NCBI GenBank assembly: GCA_002712985.1
Contig: PAVD01000061.1
Coordinates: 1 to 8,301, forward strand
DNA length: 8,301 bases
Source of the DNA: Rhodospirillaceae bacterium
GTDB lineage: Bacteria; Pseudomonadota; Alphaproteobacteria; UBA7887
Direction: 5' to 3'
Part shown: piece after piece, positions 7,638 through 8,301 of the stretch
Position numbering within the stretch: position 1 is the stretch's first letter
Layout: each line of letters begins with the position of its first letter
Program-made: the position numbers and the translations under genes
The notes under the pieces: generated by a model
The model's input: the letters and a program-made list of their open reading frames with translations, nothing else
Databases searched by the model: none
What the model was told of the DNA's origin: nothing

Positions 7638-8287
7638 TCTCAAAAATAGAAATGAAAACACCACCTGTTAACCACGGTCCCCTACGAGTTGGAATTGGTG
7701 GCCCCGTAGGGTCTGGAAAAACTTCCCTGGTAGAACGGTTATGCAAGAACATGCGAGATCTATACGACATCGTTGTGATAACCAACGACATTTATACCAA
7801 GGAAGATCAATTGATACTGACACGGTCCGGTGCATTGCCACCAGAACGCATCCTAGGTGTGGAGACGGGGGGTTGCCCCCATACAGCGATTAGAGAAGAT
7901 GCCTCCATAAATTTGGCAGCCTTGGAACAACTGAACAACCTGTTTCCATCTGCAGATATTTGTTTTATAGAATCGGGAGGAGACAATCTAGCAGCAACCT
8001 TCAGCCCAGAACTTGCGGACATCACGATATACGTGATCGATGTAGCCGCCGGAGAAAAAATCCCTCGAAAAGGTGGCCCCGGGATAACACGATCCGATCT
8101 GTTAATCATAAATAAAACGGACCTAGCGCCACATGTTGGCGCAAGTTTAGAAGTAATGGAATCAGACACCCAACGTATGCGCGCCGGAAGACCCTATTTC
8201 TTTACCAATCTAAAAAATGGGGAGGGCATTAACGGTGTAACGCGATTCATCGTTGAAAATGGTGGCCTTATTAGTAAACAGAACTAA
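7634..8287 (+). CDS. ureG: Urease accessory GTPase UreG
   Basis: SIMIBI-class GTPase that supplies the energy and carries nickel during urease activation; 217 residues. Motifs are the P-loop GPVGSGKT (23-30), [13 protein letters not shown] (47-59), the metal-binding Cys81-Pro-His83 in [14 protein letters not shown] (76-89), [15 protein letters not shown] (113-127), [20 protein letters not shown] (134-153) and the guanine-specificity motif NKTD (160-163). The chosen start overlaps the ureF stop (ATGA) and has AAGG at 7619-7622, 11 bases upstream. Met7 at 7652 would also leave the whole domain but lacks a ribosome site. It is the last gene seen; only 14 bases follow it, without a terminator, so the operon may continue. 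Confidence 0.96.
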   Translation: MISKIEMKTPPVNHGPLRVGIGGPVGSGKTSLVERLCKNMRDLYDIVVITNDIYTKEDQLILTRSGALPPERILGVETGGCPHTAIREDASINLAALEQLNNLFPSADICFIESGGDNLAATFSPELADITIYVIDVAAGEKIPRKGGPGITRSDLLIINKTDLAPHVGASLEVMESDTQRMRAGRPYFFTNLKNGEGINGVTRFIVENGGLISKQN

Positions 8288-8301
8288 ACAGTACGTATAC
8301 T

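Noticed and set aside
7867..7880. G-run/C-run hairpin (GGGGG, GTTG, CCCCC) in ureG
   Set aside because: The bases encode the strictly conserved metal-binding Thr-Gly-Gly-Cys-Pro-His segment, so the protein constraint explains the pattern and the 5-bp stem is short.
8288..8301. Near-palindromic AGTACGTATACT after ureG as a terminator or operator
   Set aside because: It is not a perfect palindrome, has no T run, and the window ends there. Nothing can be concluded.

Overview
The window is one dense, single-strand (+) stretch of ten genes for taking up and breaking down urea. It starts inside urtB and ends 14 bases after ureG. The order is urtB (3' part)-urtC-urtD-urtE-ureD-ureAB (fused)-ureC-ureE-ureF-ureG. 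No gene is supported on the minus strand, and I see no mobile element, tRNA, rRNA or CRISPR array.

Layout: positions 1-3223 hold the membrane and ATPase parts of a high-affinity urea ABC transporter: two permeases (UrtB, UrtC) and two ATPases (UrtD, UrtE). The periplasmic urea-binding protein UrtA is not in the window and is expected upstream of urtB. Positions 3198-8287 hold a complete nickel urease cluster. The structural part is a fused gamma-beta subunit (UreAB) and the catalytic alpha subunit (UreC). The maturation part is UreD, UreE, UreF and UreG. Together they import urea, hydrolyse it to ammonia and carbamate/CO2, and load the Ni2+ centre using GTP.

Gene packing is extreme. The longest gap between genes is 18 bases, before ureAB. 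Stops and starts overlap at urtC/urtD (TAATG), urtE/ureD (26 bases), ureE/ureF (ATGA) and ureF/ureG (ATGA). This points to one polycistronic transcript with translational coupling. No promoter or terminator is visible, so both probably lie outside the window.

Organism: a Gram-negative bacterium. The UreD, UreE, UreF and UreG sequences read most like alphaproteobacterial versions, and base composition is roughly balanced rather than GC-rich. That assignment is an inference from remembered family patterns, not from a search.

The system itself is well known. The points worth a second look are the gamma-beta subunit fusion, a perfect 12-bp hairpin near the 3' end of ureE just before a ureF start that lacks a Shine-Dalgarno, a Glu-to-Gly change in a usually conserved UreD motif, a short His-poor UreE tail, and the odd urtE/ureD junction. 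I did not find an undescribed system here.
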